This document shows positions 1 through 8,552 of a stretch of DNA of 64,000 nt, in pieces; within the stretch, counting starts at the first letter, position 1; every line of letters begins with the position of its first letter. The stretch lies in assembly GCF_040438925.1 (NCBI RefSeq), contig NZ_CP159258.1, positions 4,596,501 through 4,660,500 on the forward strand. The letters are read 5' to 3'. The notes below the pieces were generated by a model. That model was given only the letters and a program-made list of their open reading frames with translations, was not told the origin of the DNA and ran no database searches. The position numbers and the translations under genes are program-made. The DNA comes from Pseudomonas sp. MYb327 (GTDB lineage: Bacteria > Pseudomonadota > Gammaproteobacteria > Pseudomonadales > Pseudomonadaceae).

Positions 1-375
1 CGTCTGGGACATGAGGTGGTGCTCCAAGGTTTTTTTTAATTGGCACTGCGACTTCACTGAATGCTCAGAGCAAGTGTTGTGCCATCGGTTTTTTATTCTG
101 AAAAAAGTCGCTGCTTTATTGTTATTTCGACTGTTTCGGGCCCATTTTCATTGAGCGTGCAACCGTCTAAACCGCTGAAGGTGAAACCAATTGATTTTTG
201 CGGTGCAACCCTCCCGTGCCATCATTGCAACCCCCACACCAAACGGCGTGCAACCAGCCTGTAACAACGCGCGTCACCGAACTGCACACTACTGGTGCGC
301 AACTGCTACAACCCGCACCACTACAGGCTAGTCGCTAGACTAAAAAGCGCCGCTTCCAGCAACAAATTTCTACAA
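1..375. other. Gene-poor left edge
   Basis: No convincing coding sequence is seen in this stretch on either strand. Short open frames here lack a credible ribosome binding site and resemble no protein I know. It contains T-rich tracts near 31-38 and 90-96 and the phased GTGCAACC-type repeats listed separately. It is probably the regulatory region or 3' flank of a gene to the left. Confidence 0.5.
157..278. repeat. Phased direct repeats, consensus GTGCAACC
   Basis: Five close copies of the octamer GTGCAACC begin at 157, 181 (GTGAAACC), 203, 225 (TTGCAACC) and 248. A degenerate sixth copy (GCGTCACC) begins at 271. The spacings are 24, 22, 22, 23 and 23 bases, close to two helical turns, so all copies would face the same side of the DNA. 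The rest of each unit is not conserved, which suggests protein-binding half-sites rather than a recent tandem duplication. The array lies beyond the 3' end of amaA, so it could belong to the control region of a leftward gene outside the window. The binding protein is not recognised. Confidence 0.5.
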
Positions 376-1659
376 TCAAATCACGATGCGCAAGCACTGG
401 CCTGCGTGATACAGCGAAAACCCTGCCTCATACAAGCAGCTGCGCAACCCCACCCCGGCCAATGGCTGCATGGGGGCGAATGGAATCGGTAGCGCCTGAG
501 GATTTCCGTTACACAAATAATCGGCGAAGGCTTTGCCAACTACAGTGCCCGTGGTCACGCCCCGACCGTTGTAACCGGTGACTGCCACTAAACCGGGCGC
601 CGGTTCGAACAGGCGCATCAAATGATCGGGCGTAAACGCGATGCAACCGGTCCAGGTGCACTCCCATTCCACCGGTTTTAGATAGGGAAAGTAATGCCGC
701 TGGACTCGATCGGCCCAGGCCTTGAGGAACCATGTCGGCTTTTGATTGCCGTTGCCCAGACTGCCGAGCAACAGACGACCATCCTTATCCCGACGAATAC
801 TACTGAGCACCTGGCGAGTGTCCCAGGATCCCTGGCCACCGGGCAGGATTTGCTGCGCAGCGTCTTCGGTCAGCGGCACCGACGCCACCTGGTAGTAATA
901 GCCGGGGAAGAAATTGCGCCGCAGCTCGGTCCACGCGCCCTCGGTGTAAGCGTTGGAAGCAATCACCACTTGCTCGGCCAGCACCGAGCCCTGCGCGGTT
1001 TGCACCGACCAGCGCTGGCCCTGACGTTCGAGTCGGGTCACTGGGGAATGATCGAATAATTGACCGCCGAGGCCGATGGCCGCTTTGGCCAGCCCCGTCG
1101 TGTAGGCCATCGGATTGATCGTGCCAGCACGGCGATCGAGCAACGCGGCGGCGATTTTCTTGGTGCCCGTGGCTTGCTCACAGGCTTGGCCGGTGAGCAA
1201 TTCAACCGGCGCTCCACGGCGTTTCCATTGTTCTTCACGACTGCGCAGATCCGCTTCGCCACGGGCGTTGTGCGCCATGTGCAGCGTGCCTTCGCGGCGG
1301 AGCTGGCAATCGATGTTGTACTTATCCACAAGACTGAAAACCAGGGACGGCGCCGCACCGAGCATGCGGTTGAGCTGGCTGCCAACCTCTTCGCCGAACC
1401 CGGCTTCGATTTCGTCCGGTGGAATCCACATCCCGGCATTCACCAAACCGACGTTGCGCCCTGAGCCGCCATGCCCGGCGCGATGGGCCTCCAGCACACA
1501 AACCGTCTTGCCTTGCTCCAGCAAATGCACCGCCGCCGACAGCCCGGTGAAACCGGCGCCGATGACGCAGACATCGACTTTTACTTCACCCTTGAGCGCC
1601 GAGTTGTCGGGCCTTTGCGGCGTCAGTTTTTCCCACAGACACTCTTCGCGTAACGGCAT
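376..1659 (-). CDS. amaA: L-pipecolate oxidase (FAD-dependent amine oxidase)
   Basis: A 427-aa flavoprotein of the DadA/OrdL family. The N-terminal Rossmann dinucleotide-binding motif VIGAGFTGLSAA lies near residues 32-43, followed by an acidic end of strand 2 (CVLEA). A second FAD-contacting motif (TGYNGRGVTTG) lies near the C-terminus. The start was placed at the ATG giving MPLREECLWEK, because an earlier alternative adds 11 unrelated residues. In P. putida the neighbouring pair amaA-amaB with a LysR gene converts L-pipecolate through piperideine-6-carboxylate to 2-aminoadipate in the D-lysine branch of lysine breakdown. The same three-gene layout is present here, which is the main reason for choosing pipecolate over other amino acids as substrate. 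Substrate assignment is inference; the FAD oxidoreductase call is firm. Confidence 0.85.
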   Translation of the reverse strand: MPLREECLWEKLTPQRPDNSALKGEVKVDVCVIGAGFTGLSAAVHLLEQGKTVCVLEAHRAGHGGSGRNVGLVNAGMWIPPDEIEAGFGEEVGSQLNRMLGAAPSLVFSLVDKYNIDCQLRREGTLHMAHNARGEADLRSREEQWKRRGAPVELLTGQACEQATGTKKIAAALLDRRAGTINPMAYTTGLAKAAIGLGGQLFDHSPVTRLERQGQRWSVQTAQGSVLAEQVVIASNAYTEGAWTELRRNFFPGYYYQVASVPLTEDAAQQILPGGQGSWDTRQVLSSIRRDKDGRLLLGSLGNGNQKPTWFLKAWADRVQRHYFPYLKPVEWECTWTGCIAFTPDHLMRLFEPAPGLVAVTGYNGRGVTTGTVVGKAFADYLCNGNPQALPIPFAPMQPLAGVGLRSCLYEAGFSLYHAGQCLRIVI

Positions 1660-1700
1660 TGCCAGACTCCAACTGAAACCTAACCAACACACAGTTCAAA

Positions 1701-1789
1701 TGTGGGAGCGAGCCTGCTCGCGATAGCGTCGGCACATCCAGCAACAATGCGACTGAAAAACCGCTATCGCGAGCAGGCTCGCTCCCACA
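1701..1789. repeat. REPIN: inverted REP pair (GTGGGAGCGAGCCTGCTCGCG type)
   Basis: Two near-identical palindromic arms face each other. One runs from 1701 to 1724 (TGTGGGAGCGAGCCTGCTCG) and its inverse complement from 1766 to 1789. About 41 bases of unrelated DNA lie between them. This is the standard REP doublet of fluorescent pseudomonads, mobilised by RAYT transposases encoded elsewhere. It sits between amaA and amaB and could attenuate transcription or stabilise the amaB message. Confidence 0.9.
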
Positions 1790-1813
1790 GGAGGCTCACT
1801 GTACGACCGAGAC

Positions 1814-3304
1814 TTAGTCGAACGTGATCCCTTGAGCCAACGGCAACTCCAGCGAATAGTTCACGGTGTTGGTCTGACGACGCATGTAGCCGCGCCATGC
1901 ATCGGAACCGGATTCACGACCACCGCCGGTTTCTTTCTCACCACCGAAGGCACCGCCGATTTCCGCGCCGCTCGGGCCGATGTTGACGTTGGCAATGCCA
2001 CAGTCACTGCCCACCGCCGACATGAATTGCTCAGCCTCACGCACGTCGGTGGTGAAGATGCACGAGGACAGGCCTTGCGGTACAGCGTTGTTCAATCGCA
2101 GCGCTTCCTGGAAATCGCTGTAGCCGACCACGTAGAGGATCGGCGCGAAAGTTTCGTGGCACACCACATCGCTCTGCTCCGGCATTTCAACAATGGCCGG
2201 CGAAACGTAGTAAGCATTAGGGAATTTGTCTTCCAGCTGACGCTTGCCGCCGAACACCTTGCCGCCTTCGCTCAGGGCCTGCTCCAGCGCATCCTGCATG
2301 TTCTCGAAGCTGTTTTTGTCGATCAGCGGACCAATCAGGTTGCCTTCCAGCGGATGGCCGATGCGCACTTTGGAGTAAGCGGCTTTGAGGCGGGTGACAA
2401 TCTCTTCCTTGACCGATTCGTGAGCAATCAAGCGACGCAACGTGGTGCAACGCTGGCCGGCGGTGCCGACGGCGCTGAACAGGATGGCGCGAACGGCCAT
2501 GTCCAGATCGGCGCTTGGGCCGAGGATCATCGCGTTGTTGCCGCCCAACTCCAGGATGCTGCGGGCGAAACGTGCGGCGATTTTCGGCGCCACTTCGCGC
2601 CCCATGCGGGTGCTGCCGGTGGCACTGACCAGCGCGACACGCGGGTCATCGACCAGCGCTTCACCGGCATCGCGGCCACCGATGACGACTTGGCTCAGGT
2701 GTGGTGGAGCGTCGCTGAAGTTCTTCAGCACACGGTCGAACAACGCCTGGCAAGCCAGTGCGGTGAGCGGGGTTTTTTCCGACGGTTTCCAGATCACCGG
2801 GTTGCCGCAAACCAGCGCCAGCGTGGTGTTCCAGGCCCAGACTGCGACCGGGAAGTTAAAGGCACTGATCACACCAACGACACCCAGCGGATGCCAGGTT
2901 TCACGCATGTGGTGACCAGGACGCTCGGAGGCGATGGTCAAACCGTACAACTGGCGGGACAGACCGACGGCGAAGTCGCAGATATCGATCATTTCCTGAA
3001 CTTCACCCAAACCTTCCTGAGTGATCTTGCCGGCTTCCCAGGACACCAGTTCACCGAGATCGGCCTTGTATTCACGCAGGATGTCGCCCAGTTGACGCAC
3101 CAGTTCGCCACGGCGCGGCGCCGGAACCTTGCGCCACAGTTCGAACGCATGATCTGCGCGACTGATGTGCTGCTCGACTTCAGCGGCGCCTTCCCAGTTG
3201 ACGGCGGCAATCTGGCTGCCATCGATAGGCGAGTGCACCGGCACTTTGCCGTTTTGGTACAGGGCCGGATTCACACCAAGACGATCAAGCAATGCGGCAA
3301 CCAT
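1814..3304 (-). CDS. amaB: Piperideine-6-carboxylate / 2-aminoadipate semialdehyde dehydrogenase
   Basis: A 496-aa aldehyde dehydrogenase, the usual length for this superfamily. The active-site glutamate is in the ELGGNNAM motif near residue 261, and the catalytic cysteine is in GTAGQRCTTLRR near residue 295. NAD-binding residues appear in ISAFNFPVAVWAWN and the KPSEKTPLT loop. The sequence resembles the ALDH7 (AmaB/antiquitin) group, which oxidises 2-aminoadipate 6-semialdehyde, the open form of piperideine-6-carboxylate, to 2-aminoadipate with NAD(P)+. The amaA oxidase gene follows downstream on the same strand across a REPIN, and a LysR regulator is divergent. This supports a role in the D-lysine/pipecolate pathway. 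The start chosen is the first ATG; it leaves a 175-base divergent promoter region to the LysR gene. Confidence 0.88.
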   Translation of the reverse strand: MVAALLDRLGVNPALYQNGKVPVHSPIDGSQIAAVNWEGAAEVEQHISRADHAFELWRKVPAPRRGELVRQLGDILREYKADLGELVSWEAGKITQEGLGEVQEMIDICDFAVGLSRQLYGLTIASERPGHHMRETWHPLGVVGVISAFNFPVAVWAWNTTLALVCGNPVIWKPSEKTPLTALACQALFDRVLKNFSDAPPHLSQVVIGGRDAGEALVDDPRVALVSATGSTRMGREVAPKIAARFARSILELGGNNAMILGPSADLDMAVRAILFSAVGTAGQRCTTLRRLIAHESVKEEIVTRLKAAYSKVRIGHPLEGNLIGPLIDKNSFENMQDALEQALSEGGKVFGGKRQLEDKFPNAYYVSPAIVEMPEQSDVVCHETFAPILYVVGYSDFQEALRLNNAVPQGLSSCIFTTDVREAEQFMSAVGSDCGIANVNIGPSGAEIGGAFGGEKETGGGRESGSDAWRGYMRRQTNTVNYSLELPLAQGITFD

Positions 3305-3479
3305 GGGTTACTCCTCAAGCAAAAAACGGAACGGGTGCAGCCGGAAAATCACGGCTGATCAGACCTGTAGTTTTAGCTCCCCGGAGGTTACTCAACAAAC
3401 GACCTTTAAGAGAGATATCATTCCGTTTATTCATGCTGTGCATTGCTGGCAATAAAGAAACAAAAACAAAGGACCGCCC

Positions 3480-4385
3480 ATGCTGAACAAACGCTATTTG
3501 CCATCGATCGCTGCATTGCAGTGTTTCGAAGCCGTGACCCGGCATCTGAGCTTCACCCGGGCCGCCGAAGAGCTGAACCTGACCCAGAGCGCGGTCAGCA
3601 AACAGGTCGCGCAACTGGAAGAGCTGTTGCAGCACTTGTTGTTTCGCCGGGTGCGCCGACGCCTGCAAATGACCCCGGCGGGCGATCTGTACCTGGTTGA
3701 GGTCAGAAAAATCCTCACACAAGTCGAGATGTCGACCCATTACCTACGTTCCTACGGCGGCGAAACCGAAGTCCTGCGCGTCTCGACGCCGCCCACCTTT
3801 GGTGCACGCTGGCTGGTGCCTCGCCTGAAAGGCTGGCGGTTGCGTCATCCCTCGATTCACCTGGACCTGTGCAGCGAGCAGGAAGCAGACGATCTGCTGC
3901 AAGGGCGCAGTGACCTGGCGTTCTACTTCGGCCAGGGCTCACGGCCCGGCACCGAATGCCTGAAGCTGTTCGGCGAAGAGCTGGTGCCAGTCTGCGCCCC
4001 GGGTAGCCTGCCCGCCGAGCCCTTCACCGACCCGACGCAACTCACCGATCTGGTCCTGCTGCAAAACGCCTCCCGCCCCCAGGCCTGGCACGACTGGTTC
4101 GACAGTCAGGGCTACCACACCGAACACAGCTACCACGGCCCGCGTTTCGAGACCTTCTATATGTGCATCCGCGCGGCGCAGGTTGGCTGTGGCGTGGCGC
4201 TGCTGCCAAGGTTTCTCGTGGAAGAGGAACTGGCCGACGGCAAACTGGTCATTCCCTGGCAGCATGCAATGCCCAGCACCGACGCCTATTTCCTGGCATA
4301 CCCGGAACATTCAGCGGAAGTGCCCAAGGTGCGGGATTTTGTGAAGTGGATGTTGGAGCAGATCGATAGTCCTGCAGCGATCTGA
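3480..4385 (+). CDS. LysR-family transcriptional regulator of the ama genes
   Basis: A 301-aa LysR-type regulator. Residues 8-65 form the winged helix-turn-helix, with the typical stretch LSFTRAAEELNLTQSAVSKQ. Residues from about 93 to 295 form the two-lobed substrate-binding effector domain. It is divergent from amaB, the usual arrangement for a LysR regulator and its target, and the homologous gene occupies the same place beside amaAB in P. putida. I infer that it controls amaB-amaA in response to a lysine-pathway intermediate such as pipecolate or aminoadipate. The inducer cannot be read from sequence. The sequence type (GcvA/AmpR-like N-terminus, LPSIAALQCFEAV) fits regulators of amino-acid catabolic genes. 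Confidence 0.85.
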   Translation: MLNKRYLPSIAALQCFEAVTRHLSFTRAAEELNLTQSAVSKQVAQLEELLQHLLFRRVRRRLQMTPAGDLYLVEVRKILTQVEMSTHYLRSYGGETEVLRVSTPPTFGARWLVPRLKGWRLRHPSIHLDLCSEQEADDLLQGRSDLAFYFGQGSRPGTECLKLFGEELVPVCAPGSLPAEPFTDPTQLTDLVLLQNASRPQAWHDWFDSQGYHTEHSYHGPRFETFYMCIRAAQVGCGVALLPRFLVEEELADGKLVIPWQHAMPSTDAYFLAYPEHSAEVPKVRDFVKWMLEQIDSPAAI

Positions 4386-4399
4386 TGAACGCTTCGCCC

Positions 4400-4489
4400 T
4401 GTAGGAGCTGGCTTGCCAGCGAAGAGGCCGGCACATCCGATATTAATGTCGATTGAAAGACCGCCATCACTGGCAAGCCAGCTCCTACA
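4400..4489. repeat. REPIN: inverted REP pair (TGTAGGAGCTGGCTTGCCAGCG type)
   Basis: The left arm, 4400-4424, reads TGTAGGAGCTGGCTTGCCAG. Its inverse complement ends at 4489 (CTGGCAAGCCAGCTCCTACA). It lies between the LysR gene and pncB and belongs to a different REP sequence family from the doublet at 1701. Confidence 0.88.
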
Positions 4490-4588
4490 AGGGCCTGCGT
4501 TGGTAGAAAAAGTGCTGGTAATGACTGTCCGGGATATGCGCCACTAGCGCCATTGATCAATACCGCTTCAACGCTGGAGATTCCCTTT

Positions 4589-5824
4589 ATGAGCGAGAGC
4601 GTGTTTGCCGATCGCATCGTGCAGAACCTGCTCGACACCGACTTCTACAAACTGACGATGATGCAGGCGGTGCTGCACAACTACCCGAACGTGGAAGTCG
4701 AATGGGAGTTTCGTTGCCGTAACAGTGAAGATCTGCGCCCGTACCTGGCGGAGATTCGTTACCAGTTAGAGCGCCTGGCCGAATTGAGCCTGAGTGCCGA
4801 TCAGTTGAGTTTTCTCGAGCGTATCACCTTCCTGAAACCTGATTTCCTACGCTTTCTCGGGCTGTTTCGCTTCAACTTGCGTTACGTCCAGACCGGTATC
4901 GAAAACGGCGAATTATTCATCCGTCTACGCGGCCCGTGGTTGCATGTGATCCTGTTCGAAGTGCCGATTCTGGCGATCGTCAGTGAAGTGCGTAACCGCT
5001 ATCGCTACCGGGAAATTGTCCTGGAACAGGCGCGCGAGCAGCTCTATCGCAAGTTCGACTGGCTGACCGCCAACGCCAGCAGCGACGAATTGTCCGAACT
5101 TCAGGTAGCCGATTTCGGCACCCGGCGTCGTTTTTCATACCGAGTGCAGGAAGAAGTGGTGAACGTGCTCAAGCACGATTTCCCCGGGCGCTTCGTCGGC
5201 ACCAGCAATGTGCACCTGTCCCGCGAACTGGACATGAAACCCCTGGGTACCATGGCCCACGAATGGATCATGGCCCACCAGCAACTTGGCCCGCGGTTGA
5301 TAGATAGCCAGATTGCCGCTCTCGATTGCTGGGTCCGCGAATACCGTGGCCTGCTGGGGATTGCCCTGACCGATTGCATCACCATGGATGCCTTTCTCGG
5401 CGATTTCGATCTGTTTTTCGCCAAGCTTTTCGATGGCTTGCGGCACGACTCGGGCGACCCGGTGGTCTGGGCTGAAAAGGCCATCGCGCACTATCACCGG
5501 CTCGGTATCGACCCGATGAGCAAGACGCTGACCTTCTCCGACAGCCTGACGCTGCCCAGGTCCCTGGAGATATTCCGGGCGCTGCGGGGGCGGATCAATG
5601 TCAGCTTCGGTATCGGCACCCACCTGACGTGTGACATTCCGGGTGTCGAACCCATGAGCATCGTGCTTAAAATGACCGCCTGCAATGGCCAACCGGTGGC
5701 GAAGATCTCCGACGAGCCTGGCAAGACTCACTGCAAAGACCCGAATTTCGTCGCTTATTTGCGACACGTTTTCCAAGTACCTGCCGCCCTTTCCAGCGCA
5801 TCAAGCCCATCTAGCAAGGAGTGA
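4589..5824 (+). CDS. pncB: Nicotinate phosphoribosyltransferase
   Basis: A 411-aa enzyme that joins nicotinate and PRPP, with ATP use, to give nicotinate mononucleotide in the Preiss-Handler salvage route to NAD. The protein begins [28 protein letters not shown]. The conserved phrase DTDFYKLTM, the core HEWIMAHQQ and the DSGDP loop (residue ~290 region) are hallmarks of bacterial PncB. The start at 4589 is supported by GGAGA eight bases upstream; an earlier in-frame start would add 12 residues with no such site. nadE follows after only four bases, so the two NAD-salvage steps are translationally linked. Confidence 0.95.
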   Translation: MSESVFADRIVQNLLDTDFYKLTMMQAVLHNYPNVEVEWEFRCRNSEDLRPYLAEIRYQLERLAELSLSADQLSFLERITFLKPDFLRFLGLFRFNLRYVQTGIENGELFIRLRGPWLHVILFEVPILAIVSEVRNRYRYREIVLEQAREQLYRKFDWLTANASSDELSELQVADFGTRRRFSYRVQEEVVNVLKHDFPGRFVGTSNVHLSRELDMKPLGTMAHEWIMAHQQLGPRLIDSQIAALDCWVREYRGLLGIALTDCITMDAFLGDFDLFFAKLFDGLRHDSGDPVVWAEKAIAHYHRLGIDPMSKTLTFSDSLTLPRSLEIFRALRGRINVSFGIGTHLTCDIPGVEPMSIVLKMTACNGQPVAKISDEPGKTHCKDPNFVAYLRHVFQVPAALSSASSPSSKE

Positions 5825-5828
5825 ATTC

Positions 5829-6656
5829 ATGCAAGCCGTACAGCGTGAGATTGCTGAACAGCTCAAGGTCCAGCCGCCATTCGCCGACGAAGCCGCCCTC
5901 GAAGCTGAAGTCGCCCGCCGGATCACCTTTATTCAGGATTGCCTGGTCAATTCCGGGCTCAAGACCCTGGTGCTGGGCATCAGTGGTGGCGTCGACTCCC
6001 TGACCGCAGGCCTGCTGGCCCAGCGCGCCTTGCGTGAACTGCGCCAGCGCACGGGTGACACCAGCTATAAATTTATCGCCGTGCGCCTGCCGTACGAAAC
6101 CCAATTTGATGAACACGACGCGCAGGCCTCAGTGGATTTCATCGCCCCGGACGAGCGCCACACGGTGAACATCGGCCCGGCGGTCAAATCTCTGGCCAGC
6201 GAAGTCGCGGCGTTCGAAGGCAAGCAAGCGGTCTCGGTGGATTTCGTGCTCGGCAACACCAAGGCGCGGATGCGCATGGTCGCCCAATACACCATCGCCG
6301 GCGCTGCCCAAGGCCTGGTGATCGGCACCGACCACGCGGCGGAAGCGGTGATGGGTTTCTTCACCAAGTTCGGTGATGGCGCCTGCGACCTGGCACCGCT
6401 CAGCGGACTAGTGAAAAACCAGGTCAGGGCCATCGCTCGCAGTTTCGGCGCGCCGGAATCGCTGGTGGAAAAAATCCCGACTGCTGACCTGGAAGACCTG
6501 TCTCCGGGCAAACCGGACGAGGCGTCCCACGGCGTGACCTACGCCGAGATCGATGCGTTCCTGCACGGCCAGCCGGTACGTGAGGAAGCGTTCAAGATCA
6601 TCATCAACACTTACAACAAAACCCATCACAAACGTGTGATGCCGTTTGCCCCGTGA
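5829..6656 (+). CDS. nadE: NH3-dependent NAD+ synthetase
   Basis: A 275-aa protein, the same length as E. coli NadE, which amidates deaminated NAD (NaAD) to NAD using ammonia and ATP. The ATP-pyrophosphatase P-loop [12 protein letters not shown] lies near residues 49-60. The motif [18 protein letters not shown] and the C-terminal YNKTHHKR stretch are typical of the family. There is no glutaminase domain, so ammonia is the nitrogen donor. The ATG at 5829 is preceded by AAGGAG, which overlaps the end of pncB. Together with pncB it forms a two-gene NAD-salvage operon, also found in other pseudomonads. Confidence 0.96.
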   Translation: MQAVQREIAEQLKVQPPFADEAALEAEVARRITFIQDCLVNSGLKTLVLGISGGVDSLTAGLLAQRALRELRQRTGDTSYKFIAVRLPYETQFDEHDAQASVDFIAPDERHTVNIGPAVKSLASEVAAFEGKQAVSVDFVLGNTKARMRMVAQYTIAGAAQGLVIGTDHAAEAVMGFFTKFGDGACDLAPLSGLVKNQVRAIARSFGAPESLVEKIPTADLEDLSPGKPDEASHGVTYAEIDAFLHGQPVREEAFKIIINTYNKTHHKRVMPFAP

Positions 6657-6680
6657 GTAAGGTGGCGTCTGAACCGACGC

Positions 6681-6770
6681 CATCGCCAGCAAGCCGGCTC
6701 CTGCAGAGTTCCTGTCGTTATGCGATGACGGAATCGACACCAATCCGTAGGAGCCGGCTTGCTGGCGATG
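6681..6770. repeat. REPIN: inverted REP pair (GCCAGCAAGCCGGCTCC type)
   Basis: CATCGCCAGCAAGCCGGCTC starts at 6681, and the inverse complement, GTAGGAGCCGGCTTGCTGGC and following bases, spans 6747-6770. The arms point outward relative to the doublet at 4400. It lies just 3' of nadE. Confidence 0.88.
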
Positions 6771-6798
6771 AACGATGGCCCGGTCAAACGCCAGGCAC

Positions 6799-6828
6799 AA
6801 AAAAGCGTCCATTGCGGACGCTTTTTTT
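6799..6828. terminator. Bidirectional rho-independent terminator between nadE and azu
   Basis: The inverted repeat AAGCGTCC-ATTGC-GGACGCTT is flanked by an A-run on its left and a T7 run on its right. It can therefore end both the rightward pncB-nadE transcript and the leftward azurin transcript, whose stop codon is at 6845. Confidence 0.85.
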
Positions 6829-6844
6829 ATGGGCTCGATTCGAC

Positions 6845-7291
6845 TTATTTCAGCGTCACAGTGCCTTTCATCATCGAGATGTGGCCAGGGAACGAGCAGA
6901 AGAAGCCGTACTTTTCATTGGCATCAAGCTTCGACACATCGAAGGTCACCGAGTCAGTTTCCTTGGCGCCGATGACCTTGGTGTGCGCGATGACGCGGGC
7001 ATCGCCTTCCTTCAGGTAGTTCTTGTCGATGCCGGCGCTCAGGCCGTCGGTGGCGATCGGCTGCATGTCCGCTTCTTTACTCAGCACCCAGTTATGGCCC
7101 ATGACGTTTTTCGGCAAGCTACCGGAATGGGTCAGTTCCACGGTGAAGGTTTTGCAGCTCTTGTCGATTTCAATGGCCTTGGTGTTGAAGGACATTTGAT
7201 CTGTGGAGTCAACGGTGACTTTGCACTCTGCAGCCATCAATTGGCTGCTGGCCAGTGTCAACAGGGATACCGCAACAAGTTTGGCAAACAT
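6845..7291 (-). CDS. azu: Azurin (periplasmic blue copper protein)
   Basis: A 148-aa precursor with a 20-residue Sec signal peptide (cleavage after SSQLMA, mature protein starting AECKVTVD) and a 128-residue mature cupredoxin, the exact size of Pseudomonas azurins. Copper ligands are visible. The N-terminal histidine is in [11 protein letters not shown]. The C-terminal loop [13 protein letters not shown] carries Cys, His and axial Met. Cys in KVTVD..C and EIDKSC would form the structural disulfide. It carries electrons in the periplasm, for example to nitrite reductase or cytochrome peroxidase, and helps in redox stress. The start at 7291 was chosen because the longer frame puts about 40 unrelated residues before the signal peptide. 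Confidence 0.97.
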   Translation of the reverse strand: MFAKLVAVSLLTLASSQLMAAECKVTVDSTDQMSFNTKAIEIDKSCKTFTVELTHSGSLPKNVMGHNWVLSKEADMQPIATDGLSAGIDKNYLKEGDARVIAHTKVIGAKETDSVTFDVSKLDANEKYGFFCSFPGHISMMKGTVTLK

Positions 7292-7363
7292 GGTGAATCT
7301 CCAAGGCAGGGTTAGCAGAAATGCGAATGGACAGAAGACTGCCTGAAAACTTCGCAAGTTCAT

Positions 7364-7377
7364 ATGACTTGAATCAA
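7364..7377 (-). promoter_or_regulatory. Possible degenerate ANR/DNR (FNR-type) half site upstream of azu
   Basis: On the minus strand the sequence TTGATTCAAGTCAT sits about 73 bases upstream of the azurin start. Its left half matches the FNR-family consensus TTGAT, but the right half (GTCAT against ATCAA) is poor. Azurin genes of other pseudomonads are known to respond to ANR, which is why the site is noted. It may be chance. Confidence 0.25.
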
Positions 7378-7484
7378 AAATTGTATACAACTTTCGAGCT
7401 ATAACAGTCATCGAAAGAATCTACCAGCCAGGCGTCTGGCCCGGGCCTAAGATCAGGCCATCATCACTTGCCGGAGCGTTTGTC

Positions 7485-7574
7485 ATGTCCCTCAATAGCC
7501 TGTTGTGCAGCTTGCTTGCCGCCTACGCCTGCGGCGCCAGCGGAACGTACGAAACGCCCAAACGCGAAGTCTAG
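7485..7574 (+). CDS. Putative 29-aa small protein
   Basis: A 29-codon open frame starts with ATG at 7485 (MSLNSLLCSLLAAYACGASG at the N-terminus) and ends TAG at 7572-7574. GGAG lies nine bases before the ATG. The N-terminal two thirds are hydrophobic with two cysteines, followed by a short charged tail (YETPKREV), so it could be a small membrane-associated or secreted peptide. It precedes the LOG-family gene by 60 bases on the same strand and may share its transcript. No function is recognised, and it could be a chance frame. Confidence 0.4.
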   Translation: MSLNSLLCSLLAAYACGASGTYETPKREV

Positions 7575-7634
7575 TCCTTGGAGCGGCGCGTGCCTGCCTT
7601 TACTCTGTGACCCTGATCGACCATGGAGGAAGGC

Positions 7635-8222
7635 ATGTCTTTAACATCCGTTTGTGTATTTTGCGGTGCCAGCACCGGCACCAACCCGGCTTATCGTGAA
7701 GCGGCTGTGACCCTCGGCCGCGCCTTGGCCGAGCGTAAGCTGACCCTGGTGTATGGCGGTGGCGCCGTGGGGCTGATGGGCATCGTCGCCGATGCCGCAC
7801 TGGCGGCCGGCGGTGAAGTGGTCGGCATCATCCCGCAGAGCCTCATGGACAAGGAAATCGGCCACAAAGGCCTGACTCGCCTCGAAGTGGTCGACGGCAT
7901 GCACGCGCGCAAAGCGCGGATGGCCGAACTCAGTGACGCCTTCATCGCCCTGCCCGGTGGCTTGGGCACGCTCGAAGAGCTGTTCGAAGTCTGGACCTGG
8001 GGCCAGCTCGGCTACCACGGAAAACCGCTGGGATTGCTGGAAGTGAATGCTTTCTACAGCAAACTCACCGGTTTTCTTGATCACATCGTCGGCGAAGGCT
8101 TCGTTCGGGCCGCGCACCGTGACATGCTGCAAGTGAGCGAATCGCCACAAACTCTGCTCGACGCCCTCGATAGCTGGCAACCGACAGTGCTGCCCAAATG
8201 GGTCGAGCAAAAACCCGACTAA
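7635..8222 (+). CDS. LOG-family protein (cytokinin riboside 5'-monophosphate phosphoribohydrolase type)
   Basis: A 195-aa Rossmann-like protein of the LOG/TIGR00730 family. The family signature [16 protein letters not shown] is clear near residues 108-123. An N-terminal VCVFCGAS strand-loop and the [10 protein letters not shown] nucleotide-binding loop are also present. Members cleave nucleoside 5'-monophosphates to free base and ribose 5-phosphate; some bacterial members act on AMP or other nucleotides rather than cytokinins. The start at 7635 has GAGGAAGG immediately upstream; an alternative ATG four codons earlier overlaps this Shine-Dalgarno sequence. It lies next to azurin in P. aeruginosa too. 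Natural substrate here is unknown. Confidence 0.9.
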   Translation: MSLTSVCVFCGASTGTNPAYREAAVTLGRALAERKLTLVYGGGAVGLMGIVADAALAAGGEVVGIIPQSLMDKEIGHKGLTRLEVVDGMHARKARMAELSDAFIALPGGLGTLEELFEVWTWGQLGYHGKPLGLLEVNAFYSKLTGFLDHIVGEGFVRAAHRDMLQVSESPQTLLDALDSWQPTVLPKWVEQKPD

Positions 8223-8290
8223 CGACTCGGCACCGATACAGGGCAGAATATGCGCCGCTCAACCTCACCTTCGACCCCAGAGGATCGCCC

Positions 8291-8470
8291 ATGGCTAAAC
8301 CCAATTATTCCTTCGCCAAACGTCAGCGTGACTTGGCCAAGGAGCAGAAGAAAGAGGAAAAGCTTCAGCGCAAGAAAGCTACAGCTGAAGAAGCAGCACT
8401 GAACCCAGATGGTGAAGTGGCAGCAGAAGATGATGTTGATGCACCGAAAGATCAGGCGCCCGACGCCTGA
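8291..8470 (+). CDS. Small, highly charged conserved hypothetical protein
   Basis: A 59-aa protein starting MAKPNYSFAKRQRDLAKEQK. The first half is rich in Lys/Arg/Glu/Gln and likely one charged helix. The second half is acidic (PDGEVAAEDDVDAPKDQ) and probably disordered. AGAGGATCG before the ATG provides the ribosome binding site, and an upstream extension is unrelated sequence. Pseudomonads commonly carry a protein of this kind at this place, but I know no assigned function. The basic and acidic halves suggest nucleic-acid or ribosome association, which is only a guess. Confidence 0.75.
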   Translation: MAKPNYSFAKRQRDLAKEQKKEEKLQRKKATAEEAALNPDGEVAAEDDVDAPKDQAPDA

Positions 8471-8515
8471 TACCCTCCGGGCCGGATGATCTGATCAGGC
8501 CCCCCGGATCTGTGT

Positions 8516-8552
8516 CCAGGGTTGGCAGCGTTGCTGCTGACCCTGGTTATTC
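8516..8552 (+). terminator. Hairpin at the convergent 59-aa gene / transglutaminase junction
   Basis: CCAGGGT at 8516-8522 pairs with ACCCTGG at 8540-8546, with an inner CAGC/GCTG pairing. It is followed by TTATT on the plus strand. It may end rightward transcription. The T-run is short, so the call is weak. Confidence 0.35.

Noticed and set aside
157..278. CRISPR array or plasmid-type origin iterons
   Set aside because: Repeat core is only eight bases, far too short for CRISPR; no rep gene, DnaA-box cluster or AT-rich melt region beside it.
61..492. Two short plus-strand frames at the left edge
   Set aside because: No ribosome binding site, no family resemblance; one overlaps the amaA 3' end and the other the repeat array.
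1832..3358. 508-codon plus-strand frame opposite amaB
   Set aside because: Antisense of an aldehyde dehydrogenase with active-site motifs on the other strand.
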